A stretch of 64,000 nucleotides of DNA from an uncultured Pelagibacteraceae bacterium (GCA_902608385.1 CACLNT010000001.1:1-64000), one strand, 5' to 3'. Counted from the first letter of the stretch, positions 45,628-54,773 are shown. Notes: a model not told the origin generated them from the letters alone. Program-made: numbers and translations.

Positions 45628-46485
45628 ATGAACCTTACAAATCAAAAAAAAGGCTCCCTTCTAGCATTTATAGCTGTATTTCTTATTACTCCAGACTCTC
45701 TACTAATTAGATTATCCAGTATAGAGACCTGGGGAATGTTGTTCTATAGAGGAGCAATACCTTTTGTGTTTGTTTTAATCGGTACATTGATTTTTTATAA
45801 TAAAAATTTTCTTAAAGTGCTGTTTGGAATAGGTTATCCAGGAATATTTTACATTTTCAGTTTCTCTGCATGTAATATTACTTTTATAATATCTATTCAA
45901 AATACTAACGTTGCCAATACTTTGGTAATGATTGCTCTAGCTCCCATGCTTTCTGCTATATTGGGGTCCATATTTTTAAAAGAAACGCCAGACAAAAAAA
46001 CCTGGACTGCAATAATAATAACTTTTCTAGCTTGTGTTTATATTTTCTATGACTCGCTTAATTTAGGTAACTTTTATGGGGATTTTTTCGGCCTAGTGAC
46101 AGCATTTGGTCTTGCTTGTAATGCTATTTTAGCAAGATATGCCAAAGATAGAGATCTTGTTCCATCGGCAGTAATAGGTAAGCTATGTGTTGCTATATTT
46201 GCCTTTTTCTTTGTAAAAAACTTCGAATTAGTTGGAAATGATATAATTTTTGTTCCTCTGATGTGTATTATGTGCGTAGCCATACCTTTTGTTTTAGTTA
46301 CGATAGCTCCAAGATTTATTACTGCTGCTGAGGTTAATCTTTTTTTTCTACTAGAAACTATACTGGGTCCAGTTTGGGTATGGTTAGTTATTAAAGAACA
46401 ACCTAGTTTAGAAACTATATTAGGTGGCTCAGTGATCATATTAACAATTGGAATTCATTCTTTCTTAGCCTTAAAAAAAATATAA
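45628..46485 (+). CDS. EamA/DMT-family membrane transporter
   Basis: 285 residues with about ten membrane helices in two EamA repeats. The second repeat shows LLETILGPVWVWLVIKEQPSLETILGGSVI, typical of the family, and the first NVANTLVMIALAPMLSAILGSIFLKE. Members export or import small metabolites. It is divergent from the SAM-controlled bhmT leader, but its own leader shows no riboswitch. Substrate unknown. Confidence 0.85.
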   Translation: MNLTNQKKGSLLAFIAVFLITPDSLLIRLSSIETWGMLFYRGAIPFVFVLIGTLIFYNKNFLKVLFGIGYPGIFYIFSFSACNITFIISIQNTNVANTLVMIALAPMLSAILGSIFLKETPDKKTWTAIIITFLACVYIFYDSLNLGNFYGDFFGLVTAFGLACNAILARYAKDRDLVPSAVIGKLCVAIFAFFFVKNFELVGNDIIFVPLMCIMCVAIPFVLVTIAPRFITAAEVNLFFLLETILGPVWVWLVIKEQPSLETILGGSVIILTIGIHSFLALKKI

Positions 46486-46536
46486 TAAATAATTAACTAC
46501 TTGCTTTTTTATACAAAAAGCATACTCACTCAAAAA

Positions 46537-47868
46537 ATGGGCAAAATATTAAAAAATACCTGGGCTTTATTTACCGGAATAGGAATAATTCTTCTAGCTA
46601 ACGGACTTCAAGGCAATCTAATGGGAGTAAGATCTGTAATAGAAAACTTCAGTTCTTTATCAACAGGAATAATTATGTCAGGATATTTTGTAGGATATTT
46701 CGTTGGTTCTAATTTAACTCCTAATATGGTTTCAAGAGTAGGCCATATTAGAGTCTTTGCTGCTTTTGCATCAACAGCATCATTAAGTATTTTAATTATT
46801 GCAACATATGTAAATCCTATTGTTTGGACCTTGGGAAGATTCTTAACAGGATTAAGTTTAGTAAGTTGTTATGTTGTGGCTGAAAGCTGGCTTAATGATA
46901 GAGCTAACAATAGAACCAGAGGAAAATTACTTTCCATATATATGATTATAAATTATCTGGCTTTAGGATCTGGAGCTCTTCTATTAAATTTTGATGACCC
47001 AACAAGTTTTAAACCTTTTATTTTAGTTTCTATTTTATTATCAATAGCTTTGGTTCCAATACTGCTTACAAAACGTCCTGCTCCAAAATTTAAAAAAATT
47101 GGCACTTTAAATTTATCAGAACTTTATAAAATTTCTCCTTTAGGTACGATCAGTTCATTTTGCACAGGTGCAATTTATTCTGCGTTGTTTGCAATGTTCG
47201 CCGTATACGCCACAAAAATCAATTTTTCTCTCTTTGAAATTTCAATACTGCTTTTTTTAACAACAATTGCAGGTGCTTTCTTTCAAGCTCCAATAGGATA
47301 TCTTTCAGACAAATATAATAGAAGAATTATAATTATTCTATGTAATTTATTTAGCGCTGTTTTTTGTTTTTCATTAATTTTTATATCAAGTGATAAGCTT
47401 TCTAATTTAAATGCCCTACATATGCTTTTGGATATTAATGTATTTAAAGATTTCAGTTTGTTAACTTATGCCGGAACAAGTAAATTAAATTTCTTTGTTA
47501 TTATAACAATTTATGCTGGTATAGCGCTTACTATTTTTTCATTAAATCTTGCTCATACCAATGACTTTGTTCCAAAAGAAAAGTTTGTTGCTGCAGGAGG
47601 AGGTTTGCAATTTGTTTTTGGATTGGGGGCAATGGGAGGTCCGTTAGTTTGTTCTATTGTAATGGATAAATTTGGTCCCAATGGTTACTTTATCTATTTA
47701 CTTTTTTTTCATGTTGTTATTGCTTTATTTGGAATGTATAGAATGGCAGTAAGAAAAGTTGCCGAAAACCCAGACAACACTTTTACTCCTCTTCCAAGAA
47801 ATATTACACCAGCCGGGATAGAACTTGATCCTGACACAGGTGTAGATCTTTCAAATACTAAAGATTAA
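46537..47868 (+). CDS. Major facilitator superfamily transporter (YcaD-like)
   Basis: 443 residues from ATG 46537; a TTG at 46501 would add 12 residues not expected for the family. Twelve membrane helices, with the MFS loop GYLSDKYNRRIIII between helices 8 and 9 and YFVGYFVGSNLTPNMVSRVGHIRVF near helices 2-3, resemble YcaD-type permeases. The substrate is unknown. It follows the DMT gene by about 50 bp, and its 3' end overlaps the convergent heptad-repeat gene by 4 bp. Confidence 0.85.
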   Translation: MGKILKNTWALFTGIGIILLANGLQGNLMGVRSVIENFSSLSTGIIMSGYFVGYFVGSNLTPNMVSRVGHIRVFAAFASTASLSILIIATYVNPIVWTLGRFLTGLSLVSCYVVAESWLNDRANNRTRGKLLSIYMIINYLALGSGALLLNFDDPTSFKPFILVSILLSIALVPILLTKRPAPKFKKIGTLNLSELYKISPLGTISSFCTGAIYSALFAMFAVYATKINFSLFEISILLFLTTIAGAFFQAPIGYLSDKYNRRIIIILCNLFSAVFCFSLIFISSDKLSNLNALHMLLDINVFKDFSLLTYAGTSKLNFFVIITIYAGIALTIFSLNLAHTNDFVPKEKFVAAGGGLQFVFGLGAMGGPLVCSIVMDKFGPNGYFIYLLFFHVVIALFGMYRMAVRKVAENPDNTFTPLPRNITPAGIELDPDTGVDLSNTKD

Positions 47869-48593
47869 TTTTTTTTAGAATGTTTTGTTTCAAAGTTCTC
47901 TAATCTAGAGACCAATTCTTCTTCTGGTAGATCTTGTTTTTCCTCTATTGAAACTGTTCTTTCTTGCTGTTTTCTTGCTATTTTTTCAGCTTTTAACTCT
48001 TCACGTTTTTCTTCTAACCGTCTCTCTTCTTCAAATCTTCTTTCCCATTCTTTTATTCTGATTTCTTCTTTATCTTTTAATTGTTCTTCATTGTTAGCTT
48101 TAAGTTTAAGCTCTTTGTATTTTCTTCTATTTTCTTTTTGGTCTTTTCGTTTTTGTTCTTCTTCTCTGACTGCTAAATCTACATCTTTTCGTTTTTGTTC
48201 TTCAGCTTTTAATATCAATTGTTTATCTCTTCGATTTTGATCAACATCTTTACGTCTTAAATCTGTATCTTTTAATCTTAAGTCTTCATCTTTTTTTCTT
48301 TGTTCTTCAGTTTTTAATTTTATCTCATTTTCCTTTTGTTTTAGTTCTTCTTCTTTTAATTTTAATCTTTCTTCTTCTTTTTCTATTTTTTCTGTTCTTG
48401 ATGATAGTTTCTTTTTTTCTTGAACAATATTTTTAGTTTCTTCTCTTTCTTCAAGTTTAATTTTTCTTAAATTGTCAATTTCTTTTTGTTTTTTATAACC
48501 TTGATAAAACTTACTAATTGTATAAGGCAATCTCTCTAAACTAATTGCGTCGGTAGTTTTATTTTTTCTTTTAATTTTTTTTCTTTTTGGCAT
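47865..48593 (-). CDS. Highly charged heptad-repeat protein of unknown function
   Basis: 242 residues from ATG 48593 (MPKRKKIKRKNK); a longer frame to 48704 adds an unlikely cysteine-rich tail. Residues 67-157 form thirteen gapless seven-residue units such as EEELKQK, DEDLRLK, DTDLRRK, AEEQKRK, DVDLAVR and EEEQKRK, acidic in the first half and basic in the second. This favours a long coiled coil or single alpha-helix. There is no signal peptide or membrane segment, and both ends are charged. DNA-level repeats (about 20 identical bases at 48147 and 48187) point to expansion by duplication. Confidence 0.7.
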   Translation of the reverse strand: MPKRKKIKRKNKTTDAISLERLPYTISKFYQGYKKQKEIDNLRKIKLEEREETKNIVQEKKKLSSRTEKIEKEEERLKLKEEELKQKENEIKLKTEEQRKKDEDLRLKDTDLRRKDVDQNRRDKQLILKAEEQKRKDVDLAVREEEQKRKDQKENRRKYKELKLKANNEEQLKDKEEIRIKEWERRFEEERRLEEKREELKAEKIARKQQERTVSIEEKQDLPEEELVSRLENFETKHSKKN

Positions 48594-48681
48594 TTTTTTA
48601 CAGTAATAATTTAAGCAAAATTTTTTCGTACATACAAGACAATGATTGTTAATAGTGTCTAAATTGGTTTTCAACCTGAAA

Positions 48682-48765
48682 ATGTATAAAAGTATTATAA
48701 ACAAAGAAAACGCAAGTAAACTCTGGAAAATTATTCAGGAAGCTGGTGATTATTTGAGGCACTAG
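48682..48765 (+). pseudogene. Truncated copy of the small gene at 52385
   Basis: A 27-codon frame (ATG 48682, TAG 48763) contains 51 bases (48703-48753) identical to 52391-52441, encoding KENASKLWKIIQEAGDY. The residues on either side are also the same in both copies (Asn before, Leu after) although their codons differ (AAC/AAT and TTG/CTA). The copy stops after ARG-His where the intact gene continues with GGQLPDH. It is most simply a 5' gene fragment, but an independently expressed micropeptide is not excluded. Confidence 0.7.
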
Positions 48766-48779
48766 AGGTACACCCTACC

Positions 48780-48809
48780 TCACACTAGGCTACACTACTC
48801 TACACTAGT
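48780..48809 (+). repeat. Three 10-bp tandem units
   Basis: TCACACTAGG, CTACACTACT and CTACACTAGT follow each other in exact 10-bp register, with weaker copies on both sides (48770-48779 and 48810-48819). The tract is noticeably less AT-rich than nearby spacer. It lies right after the gene fragment and about 175 bp before typA. Confidence 0.6.
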
Positions 48810-48985
48810 TATACAAACTATTTACAATTCATACAAAATAATTCGCCTAAAGACTCGTCAAATTAAGTAACAAACTGTACCTGGACTATACTTTTTAGAG
48901 ATAAATCAAATAGTCAAATTTTAGTGAGACATTAGATTTTTTTAAGTTTTCATATTAAGTAATTAATGTATAAGAGCCTCAAAAT

Positions 48986-50818
48986 ATGACGAACACTATT
49001 CGAAACATTACAATCATTGCTCACGTTGATCATGGTAAGACAACTATGATTGATTCATTAATGAAACAAAGTGGATCATTTAGAGAAAATGAAATTGTAG
49101 AAGAAAGATTAATGGATTCTGGAGAATTGGAAAAAGAAAGAGGAATTACAATTTTAGCAAAACCTGCATCAATTAATTGGCAAGGTTCAAGAATAAATAT
49201 TATAGACACTCCAGGTCACAGAGATTTTGCAGCTGAAGTTGAGCGTGTTTTAAGTATGGCTGATGGCGCACTATTACTTATAGATTCTGCAGAGGGAGTA
49301 ATGCCTCAAACAAAATTTGTGCTATCTAAAGCTCTTAAACAAGGACTTAAACCAATTGTAGTAATTAATAAATTAGATAAATCAGATCAAAGAGCTAAAG
49401 AAGTTTTAGATGAAACTTTTGATTTATTTGTAAGCTTAGACGCAAATGAAGAACAGTTAGATTTTCATGTTTTATATGCTAGCGGAAGATCTGGTTGGGC
49501 AAATAAAGATATGGAAGGTTCTAGAGAAAATCTTCATCCATTATTAGATTTGATTATTGAACATGTTAAGCCTGCAGACTTTGATAAAACAAAACCTTTT
49601 GCAATGTTGTCTACTCTTTTATATGCGGATACTTTCTTAGGGAGAAGTTTAGTTGGAAGAATATCACAAGGAACTGTTAAAGCTAACCAGCAAATTAAGG
49701 CAATCAATCTCCAGTGTAAAAAAGTTGATGAAGGTAGATTAACTAAAATTTTTAGATATGAAGGAACTAAAAAAGTCCCAATTGAAGTTGGCGAAGCTGG
49801 TGATATTGTTGTAATTGCTGGATTAGAAAAAGCCAATGTTGCAGATACTATTTGTGATATTGATGTAAATGAACCTATACCTGCAACACCAATAGATCCG
49901 CCTACTATGTCTATTAAGATAACAGTTAATAGTTCACCACTTTCTGGAACAGAAGGAAAAAAACTAACAAGCACTCAAATTAGAGATCGTTTAATTTTAG
50001 AGGCTCAAAATAATGTTGGTATTACTTTTTCAGAAAATGAAAATAAAGATGCATTTGAAATTAGTGGCAGAGGCGAATTAATGCTTGAAATTTTACTAAC
50101 ACAAATGAGACGTGAAGGGTTTGAAATGACCGTAAGTCCTCCAAAAGTATTGTTTAGAAAAGATAAAAATGGAAATAAACTAGAACCTATTGAAGAAATT
50201 ACCATGGATTTAGATGAAGAATATTCATCAAAAGTGATTGACTCAATGAATAGAAGAAAAGGCAAACTAATTGATCTTAAAGATACTGGTAAAAATAAAA
50301 AAAGATTAGTTTTTCATGCTCCAACAAGAGGCTTAATGGGTTACACAAGTAGATTTCTAACATTAACGAAAGGTAATGGAGTGATTAATAGAATATTTCA
50401 TTCTTATGGAAAGTATGAAGGTGATATGGAAGGAAGAAGAAACGGTGCATTAATTTCAATGGAAAATGGAAAAGCGGTTGCTTTTGCAATATTTAACTTA
50501 CAGGCAAGAGGTGAAATGTTTGTTGCTCACAATGATCCTGTTTATGTTGGAATGATAGTGGGACTTGCACCTAAAGCTGGAGATTTACAAATTAATGTTA
50601 TGAAGGGGAAAAAATTAACTAACATGAGAACTCAAGGAACTGATGAAAACGTTGTGCTAACTCCAGTGAGAAAAATGTCAATTGCTGAACAATTAAGTAT
50701 TTTAAATACTGATGAAGCTTTAGAAATTACTCCTAAATCTTGTAGATTAAGAAAAGCTATACTTAACCCTCATGAAAGAAAAAAAAATGAAAAAGTATCA
50801 GCTAGATCTGTTGCTTAG
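48986..50818 (+). CDS. typA: Ribosome-associated GTPase TypA/BipA
   Basis: 610-residue translational GTPase. G1 AHVDHGKTT (12-20), the switch region RGITILAKPASINW, DTPGHRDF and NKLDKSD are intact, followed by EF-G-like domains and the BipA-specific C-terminal domain (GRGELMLEILLTQMRREGFE, RTQGTDENVVLTP). It helps 50S assembly and stress or cold responses on ribosomes. It precedes a helicase gene by 35 bp on the same strand, a sensible ribosome-biogenesis pair. Confidence 0.96.
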   Translation: MTNTIRNITIIAHVDHGKTTMIDSLMKQSGSFRENEIVEERLMDSGELEKERGITILAKPASINWQGSRINIIDTPGHRDFAAEVERVLSMADGALLLIDSAEGVMPQTKFVLSKALKQGLKPIVVINKLDKSDQRAKEVLDETFDLFVSLDANEEQLDFHVLYASGRSGWANKDMEGSRENLHPLLDLIIEHVKPADFDKTKPFAMLSTLLYADTFLGRSLVGRISQGTVKANQQIKAINLQCKKVDEGRLTKIFRYEGTKKVPIEVGEAGDIVVIAGLEKANVADTICDIDVNEPIPATPIDPPTMSIKITVNSSPLSGTEGKKLTSTQIRDRLILEAQNNVGITFSENENKDAFEISGRGELMLEILLTQMRREGFEMTVSPPKVLFRKDKNGNKLEPIEEITMDLDEEYSSKVIDSMNRRKGKLIDLKDTGKNKKRLVFHAPTRGLMGYTSRFLTLTKGNGVINRIFHSYGKYEGDMEGRRNGALISMENGKAVAFAIFNLQARGEMFVAHNDPVYVGMIVGLAPKAGDLQINVMKGKKLTNMRTQGTDENVVLTPVRKMSIAEQLSILNTDEALEITPKSCRLRKAILNPHERKKNEKVSARSVA

Positions 50819-50853
50819 TTAAAAAACTAAACAGAATTATTTTTTTAAGAAAT

Positions 50854-52326
50854 ATGAAAAACTTTACAGAACTAAATCTTAATCCATCTTTAATGCAATC
50901 AATAACAAGAATGCATTTTAAAATTCCTACACCAATTCAAGCGCAGGCTATTCCTCCTGCGCTTATTGGAAAAGATGTTTTGGGAACAGCACAAACTGGT
51001 ACGGGTAAAACGCTTTGCTATGGAATTGCTTGCATTAACAATCTTTTAAATAACAAAGGTAGTAACGCACTTATTATATGTCCAACGCGTGAGCTAGCTG
51101 TTCAAGTTGAAGATGTTCTTAAAGGATTAATAGAAAATACTATGAATATCAAATCTGTTGTACTTATTGGTGGTGAATCCATGCAAAAACAATTGAGGCA
51201 ATTACAAAAACGCCCAAGACTAATTATTGGAACTCCTGGACGCCTCAACGATCACCTAAAAAGAAAAAGTCTAAAATTGCATCAATCATATTTTTTAGTC
51301 CTTGATGAAACAGATAGAATGCTGGATATGGGTTTTACTCCTCAAATAGAACAGATATTAAAGTTTATACCAAAAAAACATCAAACATTATTATTTTCAG
51401 CAACTTTGCCTCAAAACATTCTTAATATTACTGAAAGATATCTAAATGACCCAATAAGAATAAAAGTTGGATCAACAACAACGCCCATTTCAAAAATTAA
51501 ACAAGAAGTTATTCAAGTAAGCGAAGGTGAGAAATATAATAAATTACTGGATGAACTTTATAAAAGGAAAGGATCTATTTTAATTTTTGTAAAAACAAAG
51601 CGTAATGCAGATAAAATGGCAGATCGCTTACATGATGATGGTCACCGCTGTGATTGCATGCATGGAAATTTAAGACAATCAAAAAGACAAAGAACTTTAA
51701 TCGCGTTTCGTTCTGGTAAAATACGTATTCTAATCAGCACTGAGCTTGCTGCTAGAGGTTTAGACGTTCCATCTATTCAACATGTAATTAATTATCATCT
51801 TCCACAAGTTCCAGAAGATTTTATTCATAGAATTGGAAGAACCGCAAGAGCTGGCTCAGAAGGTTGCGCTCTTACTTTTATCACTCCTAATGATATGCAA
51901 ATGTGGAACGGAATTCAAAGATTAATCAATCCAAATTTTAAAGCTGAATTTAAAAACTCTAACAAAAGATTCAACAAAAATAAAAGAGCTAAACAACCAT
52001 TTAATAAAAAAAGAAAATTTAAAGATAAAAAGAAATTCTTTAATAAAGAAAGAAATCATTCTAAACATCCTAGAGATTTAAATGAAAAAAACTTTAATTT
52101 TAAAAGAGGTAAAAAAAGATTTTTTAAAAAAAAAGATTTTCGTTTTGAAGCTTATACAAATAACCCAAAATTTTTAGCCAAACAAAAAGAAAATACAGAA
52201 ACAGATAATAATGAAAGAAAAAAATTTAATTTTAAGAAGGGTAAAAAAAGATTTAAAAATAGAAATCGACCTAAATCATTTAAGTTTAAAAAGCACAGTC
52301 GAAGAGGCAGAAATAGAGCTTTTTAA
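50854..52326 (+). CDS. DEAD-box-family RNA helicase with DETD motif
   Basis: 490 residues, RhlE-like. Q motif TPIQAQAIP, motif I AQTGTGKT, Ia PTRELAVQ, SAT (FSATLP) and motif VI HRIGRTARAG are all present. Motif II reads DETD (151-154) rather than DEAD. Beyond residue 365 is a roughly 125-residue Lys/Arg/Phe/Asn-rich tail (repeats like FNFKRGKKRFFKK and FNFKKGKKRFKN), a typical RNA-binding extension. It remodels RNA duplexes in ribosome assembly or mRNA decay. Convergent neighbours are absent; a small gene follows. Confidence 0.9.
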   Translation: MKNFTELNLNPSLMQSITRMHFKIPTPIQAQAIPPALIGKDVLGTAQTGTGKTLCYGIACINNLLNNKGSNALIICPTRELAVQVEDVLKGLIENTMNIKSVVLIGGESMQKQLRQLQKRPRLIIGTPGRLNDHLKRKSLKLHQSYFLVLDETDRMLDMGFTPQIEQILKFIPKKHQTLLFSATLPQNILNITERYLNDPIRIKVGSTTTPISKIKQEVIQVSEGEKYNKLLDELYKRKGSILIFVKTKRNADKMADRLHDDGHRCDCMHGNLRQSKRQRTLIAFRSGKIRILISTELAARGLDVPSIQHVINYHLPQVPEDFIHRIGRTARAGSEGCALTFITPNDMQMWNGIQRLINPNFKAEFKNSNKRFNKNKRAKQPFNKKRKFKDKKKFFNKERNHSKHPRDLNEKNFNFKRGKKRFFKKKDFRFEAYTNNPKFLAKQKENTETDNNERKKFNFKKGKKRFKNRNRPKSFKFKKHSRRGRNRAF

Positions 52327-52333
52327 ATAATAA

Positions 52334-52353
52334 GCTATAGCCTAGACTATAGC
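52334..52353 (+). repeat. Inverted repeat after the helicase gene
   Basis: GCTATAG and its exact complement CTATAGC flank a 6-nt centre (CCTAGA). It lies 8 bp after the helicase stop and about 30 bp before the next gene. No T run follows, so it is not a standard terminator; it may stabilise the mRNA 3' end or act as an operator. Confidence 0.45.
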
Positions 52354-52384
52354 AGATTGAGATAAAGCAAAGATTTGAGGAGTA

Positions 52385-52612
52385 GTGAATAAAGAAAACG
52401 CAAGTAAACTCTGGAAAATTATTCAGGAAGCTGGTGATTATCTAGGAGGTCAACTACCCGATCATCCAAATCATCCAAAAGGACGAAACCCTTATGCTCA
52501 TGTAGCAATATGTGTCAAAGATAAATTTCAAATGAGTTACAAAGATATTGATGATAATAAATTTGATGAAGTAGTAGAATATATTGAATTTTTAAAAAAA
52601 AATCCTAGCTAA
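52385..52612 (+). CDS. Small conserved-looking protein of unknown function
   Basis: 75 residues with a GTG start preceded by a strong GAGGAG Shine-Dalgarno. The sequence is hydrophilic with a central HPNHPKGRNPYAHVAICVKDKF segment and an acidic C-terminal helix (DDNKFDEVVEYIEFLKKN). I do not recognise the family. Two points suggest a real gene: the good ribosome binding site, and a truncated duplicate of its 5' end at 48682 that differs only at synonymous positions in the shared part. It abuts the convergent threonine aldolase stop. Confidence 0.7.
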   Translation: MNKENASKLWKIIQEAGDYLGGQLPDHPNHPKGRNPYAHVAICVKDKFQMSYKDIDDNKFDEVVEYIEFLKKNPS

Positions 52613-53635
52613 TTATTTATTAGCTATAGTTTTTAATAGCTTATCGATGTCATTTGATTCTGTATTCCATGCAGCAACAAACCTAGCAGCCTTTCCATCT
52701 AATTCATCATGATTTACTTCGTAACCCTTATCATTTAAATGTTTTACTATTGAATTAGGAAGATTTACAAAAACTTCGTTAGCTTGTGTAGGATGTACTA
52801 ATTTAATATCAGGAAAAGCAGACAAACCTTTACTAAGTAAAGAAGCCATAGCATTTGCATTTCGAGCATTGCGTAGCCATAGATCGTTAGACAAATACGC
52901 TTCAAGCTGAGCTGATATAAAACGCATTTTAGAAATTAAATGACCAGATCTTTTATGCAAGTATGGAAAATTTCCAACTAATTCTTGTTTAAAAAATATA
53001 ATAGCTTCTGCAGCCAGGCATCCATTTTTTGTTCCACCAAAAGAAAGTACATCAATCCCAGATTTCCATGTCATTTCTGCGGGACTAACATTAAGTGAGG
53101 CAACTGCATTAGCAAAACGTGCTCCATCCATATGAACTTTTAAACCGTTAGCATGCGCTATTTCTGAAATAGCTGAAATTTCATCAAGTTGATAAACAGT
53201 ACCTGTTTCACAAGACTGTGTCATACTTATAACTGCAGGCTGAGTAAGATGAACATTGCCAGTTCCTCTAATGCTTTCTGAAAATTCTTTTGAAGTAATT
53301 TTGCCATTTGTTCCACGCATGGGAATTAATTTTGCTCCTCCAGTAAAAAATTCAGGTGCACCACATTCATCAGTATTAATATGAGAGATTTCATGACAAT
53401 AGATTTTTCCAAATACAGGGCTTAATACTGATAAAGCAAGTGAATTTGAAGCTGTTCCTGATGTAGCAGGAAAAATTATGACATCAGTTTCAAATATTTC
53501 TGAAAATTTCTTTTGTAAGTTTGATGACCATTTATCATTGCCATAGGACGCTGCAACACCTGAATTTGCTTTAACCAAAGCATCCATTACTTCAGGGCAA
53601 GCGCCAGTGACATTGTCTGAGGTAAATAAAGCCAT
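52613..53635 (-). CDS. ltaE: L-threonine aldolase
   Basis: 340-residue PLP enzyme of fold type I. The PLP lysine is in SFGGTKNG (Lys203), with FTSDNVTGACPEVM at the start and MDGARFANAVASL upstream. It cleaves threonine (or allo-threonine) to glycine and acetaldehyde. SAR11 bacteria depend on outside glycine or serine, so a glycine-yielding enzyme matters here. It lies 14 bp downstream of the amidinotransferase gene on the same strand. Confidence 0.9.
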   Translation of the reverse strand: MALFTSDNVTGACPEVMDALVKANSGVAASYGNDKWSSNLQKKFSEIFETDVIIFPATSGTASNSLALSVLSPVFGKIYCHEISHINTDECGAPEFFTGGAKLIPMRGTNGKITSKEFSESIRGTGNVHLTQPAVISMTQSCETGTVYQLDEISAISEIAHANGLKVHMDGARFANAVASLNVSPAEMTWKSGIDVLSFGGTKNGCLAAEAIIFFKQELVGNFPYLHKRSGHLISKMRFISAQLEAYLSNDLWLRNARNANAMASLLSKGLSAFPDIKLVHPTQANEVFVNLPNSIVKHLNDKGYEVNHDELDGKAARFVAAWNTESNDIDKLLKTIANK

Positions 53636-53649
53636 ATAAGTTTTATTTA

Positions 53650-54765
53650 TTATTGTTTTGGAAAATAATCTTCCAACTTTCCTTCTCTATAAACATCTGC
53701 AGTACAGCAGTGAAGTCCTCCTCCAAAAGCATAAGCATCTCTTAAATCAACTGGTACTACTTCCATTCCAAGTTTATCTAATTGTTCAGCTTGATAAACT
53801 TCACTTTTTTCTACACAAACAGTTTTTGGATCTAAAACTAGCACATTCATAGATAACCAAACTGATGAATAACATAATAGAGGTGGTGAGTTATGAGCAG
53901 GTTGTGCTGAATCAATTATTTTCCAATCGTTATCTTCAAAAAGTTTTCTTTGTTCTTTAGGAAGTTTTCTTTGAGGGTTGTTAATAATTAAACCAGGTTT
54001 AATTGGAGTGAAAGTTGCATCAATGTGTATTGGATATGGATCTCCAGGAAAGTTAACTCCATGAACTCTGTGGTCTTTATAATGACGACTTAACCAATCA
54101 ATACCTTTTAAATTTGTAGTGAAACCATGCTGAACTATTAAATCCTTTCCAAATCTTAAAACATCCGCTGCATCAAAAAGAGGCTCTTCTTCAGTTGTTA
54201 CAAAAAATTTTTTTTCTGTCCATTCTAAACGTTTTTGAATTCCAATCTTGTCAGACAAATAATCTTTTCTATAATCAAGATCTGTTAGTCTAGGTTTAGG
54301 TGCAGACTCATGTTTCATATTTGGGTCTTGTTCATAATATTTTTTAATAAGTGGTCTATAATTTAAATATTCAAACCATCTACATCTATAACTCATTGTG
54401 GCTTCTAACATTTCATTACCTACAGTTAAAATCACATCACGAGCTGGCATACAGCCAAACATACTTTCGGCTTTCCAGTCCGGTGTTGAAATTTCCTGAT
54501 TAAATTTTAGTGGAACTGGTCTATCAACTTTAATCCCTCTTTTTTCAAGAAGATTGACAAAATCATCTAGTAATTGATTTGCTTTATCTACTGTATCTTT
54601 TGTACGTGGACCATATTGACCTTTCATGTCAGAGTCCTCTGGTACTTTTGCATCTAGAGCTGGCTCAGGTGGAGGTATACAGCATCCATCTGCTCTTCCA
54701 ACAATTACATGTTTTAAGGGATCCCACTCATTCCAAGAATTAACAATAGTCTTTTTTTCTTTCAT
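53650..54765 (-). CDS. Glycine amidinotransferase-like enzyme
   Basis: 371 residues of the amidinotransferase/dimethylarginine-hydrolase fold. Expected catalytic residues are present: Asp in LFDAADVLRFGKD (about 198-201), His247 in PIHIDATFTP and the nucleophile Cys353 in GGGLHCCTADV. Arginine:glycine amidinotransferase makes guanidinoacetate and ornithine from arginine and glycine. Position between ltaE and a DMT transporter supports a glycine or guanidino-compound role. Another amino acceptor is possible; the exact substrate is inferred. Confidence 0.82.
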   Translation of the reverse strand: MKEKKTIVNSWNEWDPLKHVIVGRADGCCIPPPEPALDAKVPEDSDMKGQYGPRTKDTVDKANQLLDDFVNLLEKRGIKVDRPVPLKFNQEISTPDWKAESMFGCMPARDVILTVGNEMLEATMSYRCRWFEYLNYRPLIKKYYEQDPNMKHESAPKPRLTDLDYRKDYLSDKIGIQKRLEWTEKKFFVTTEEEPLFDAADVLRFGKDLIVQHGFTTNLKGIDWLSRHYKDHRVHGVNFPGDPYPIHIDATFTPIKPGLIINNPQRKLPKEQRKLFEDNDWKIIDSAQPAHNSPPLLCYSSVWLSMNVLVLDPKTVCVEKSEVYQAEQLDKLGMEVVPVDLRDAYAFGGGLHCCTADVYREGKLEDYFPKQ

Positions 54766-54773
54766 AATTTTAA

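Larger units (their letters stand above)
48594..48985. other. 392-bp gap before typA with gene fragment and short repeats
   Basis: This is the longest stretch without a full gene apart from the bhmT leader. It holds a truncated copy of the gene at 52385 (48682-48765), a small hairpin (GAGGTA/TACCTC, 48765-48781), three 10-bp tandem units (48780-48809) and about 170 bp of AT-rich DNA carrying the typA promoter. I see no tRNA or known RNA family in it. Confidence 0.7.

Noticed and set aside
48594-48985. Mobile-element scar around the gene fragment
   Set aside because: No transposase remnant, terminal inverted repeats or target-site duplication could be seen at either copy.
52334-52353. Inverted repeat after the helicase as an intrinsic terminator
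   Set aside because: There is no T run after the stem; kept only as a plain inverted repeat.
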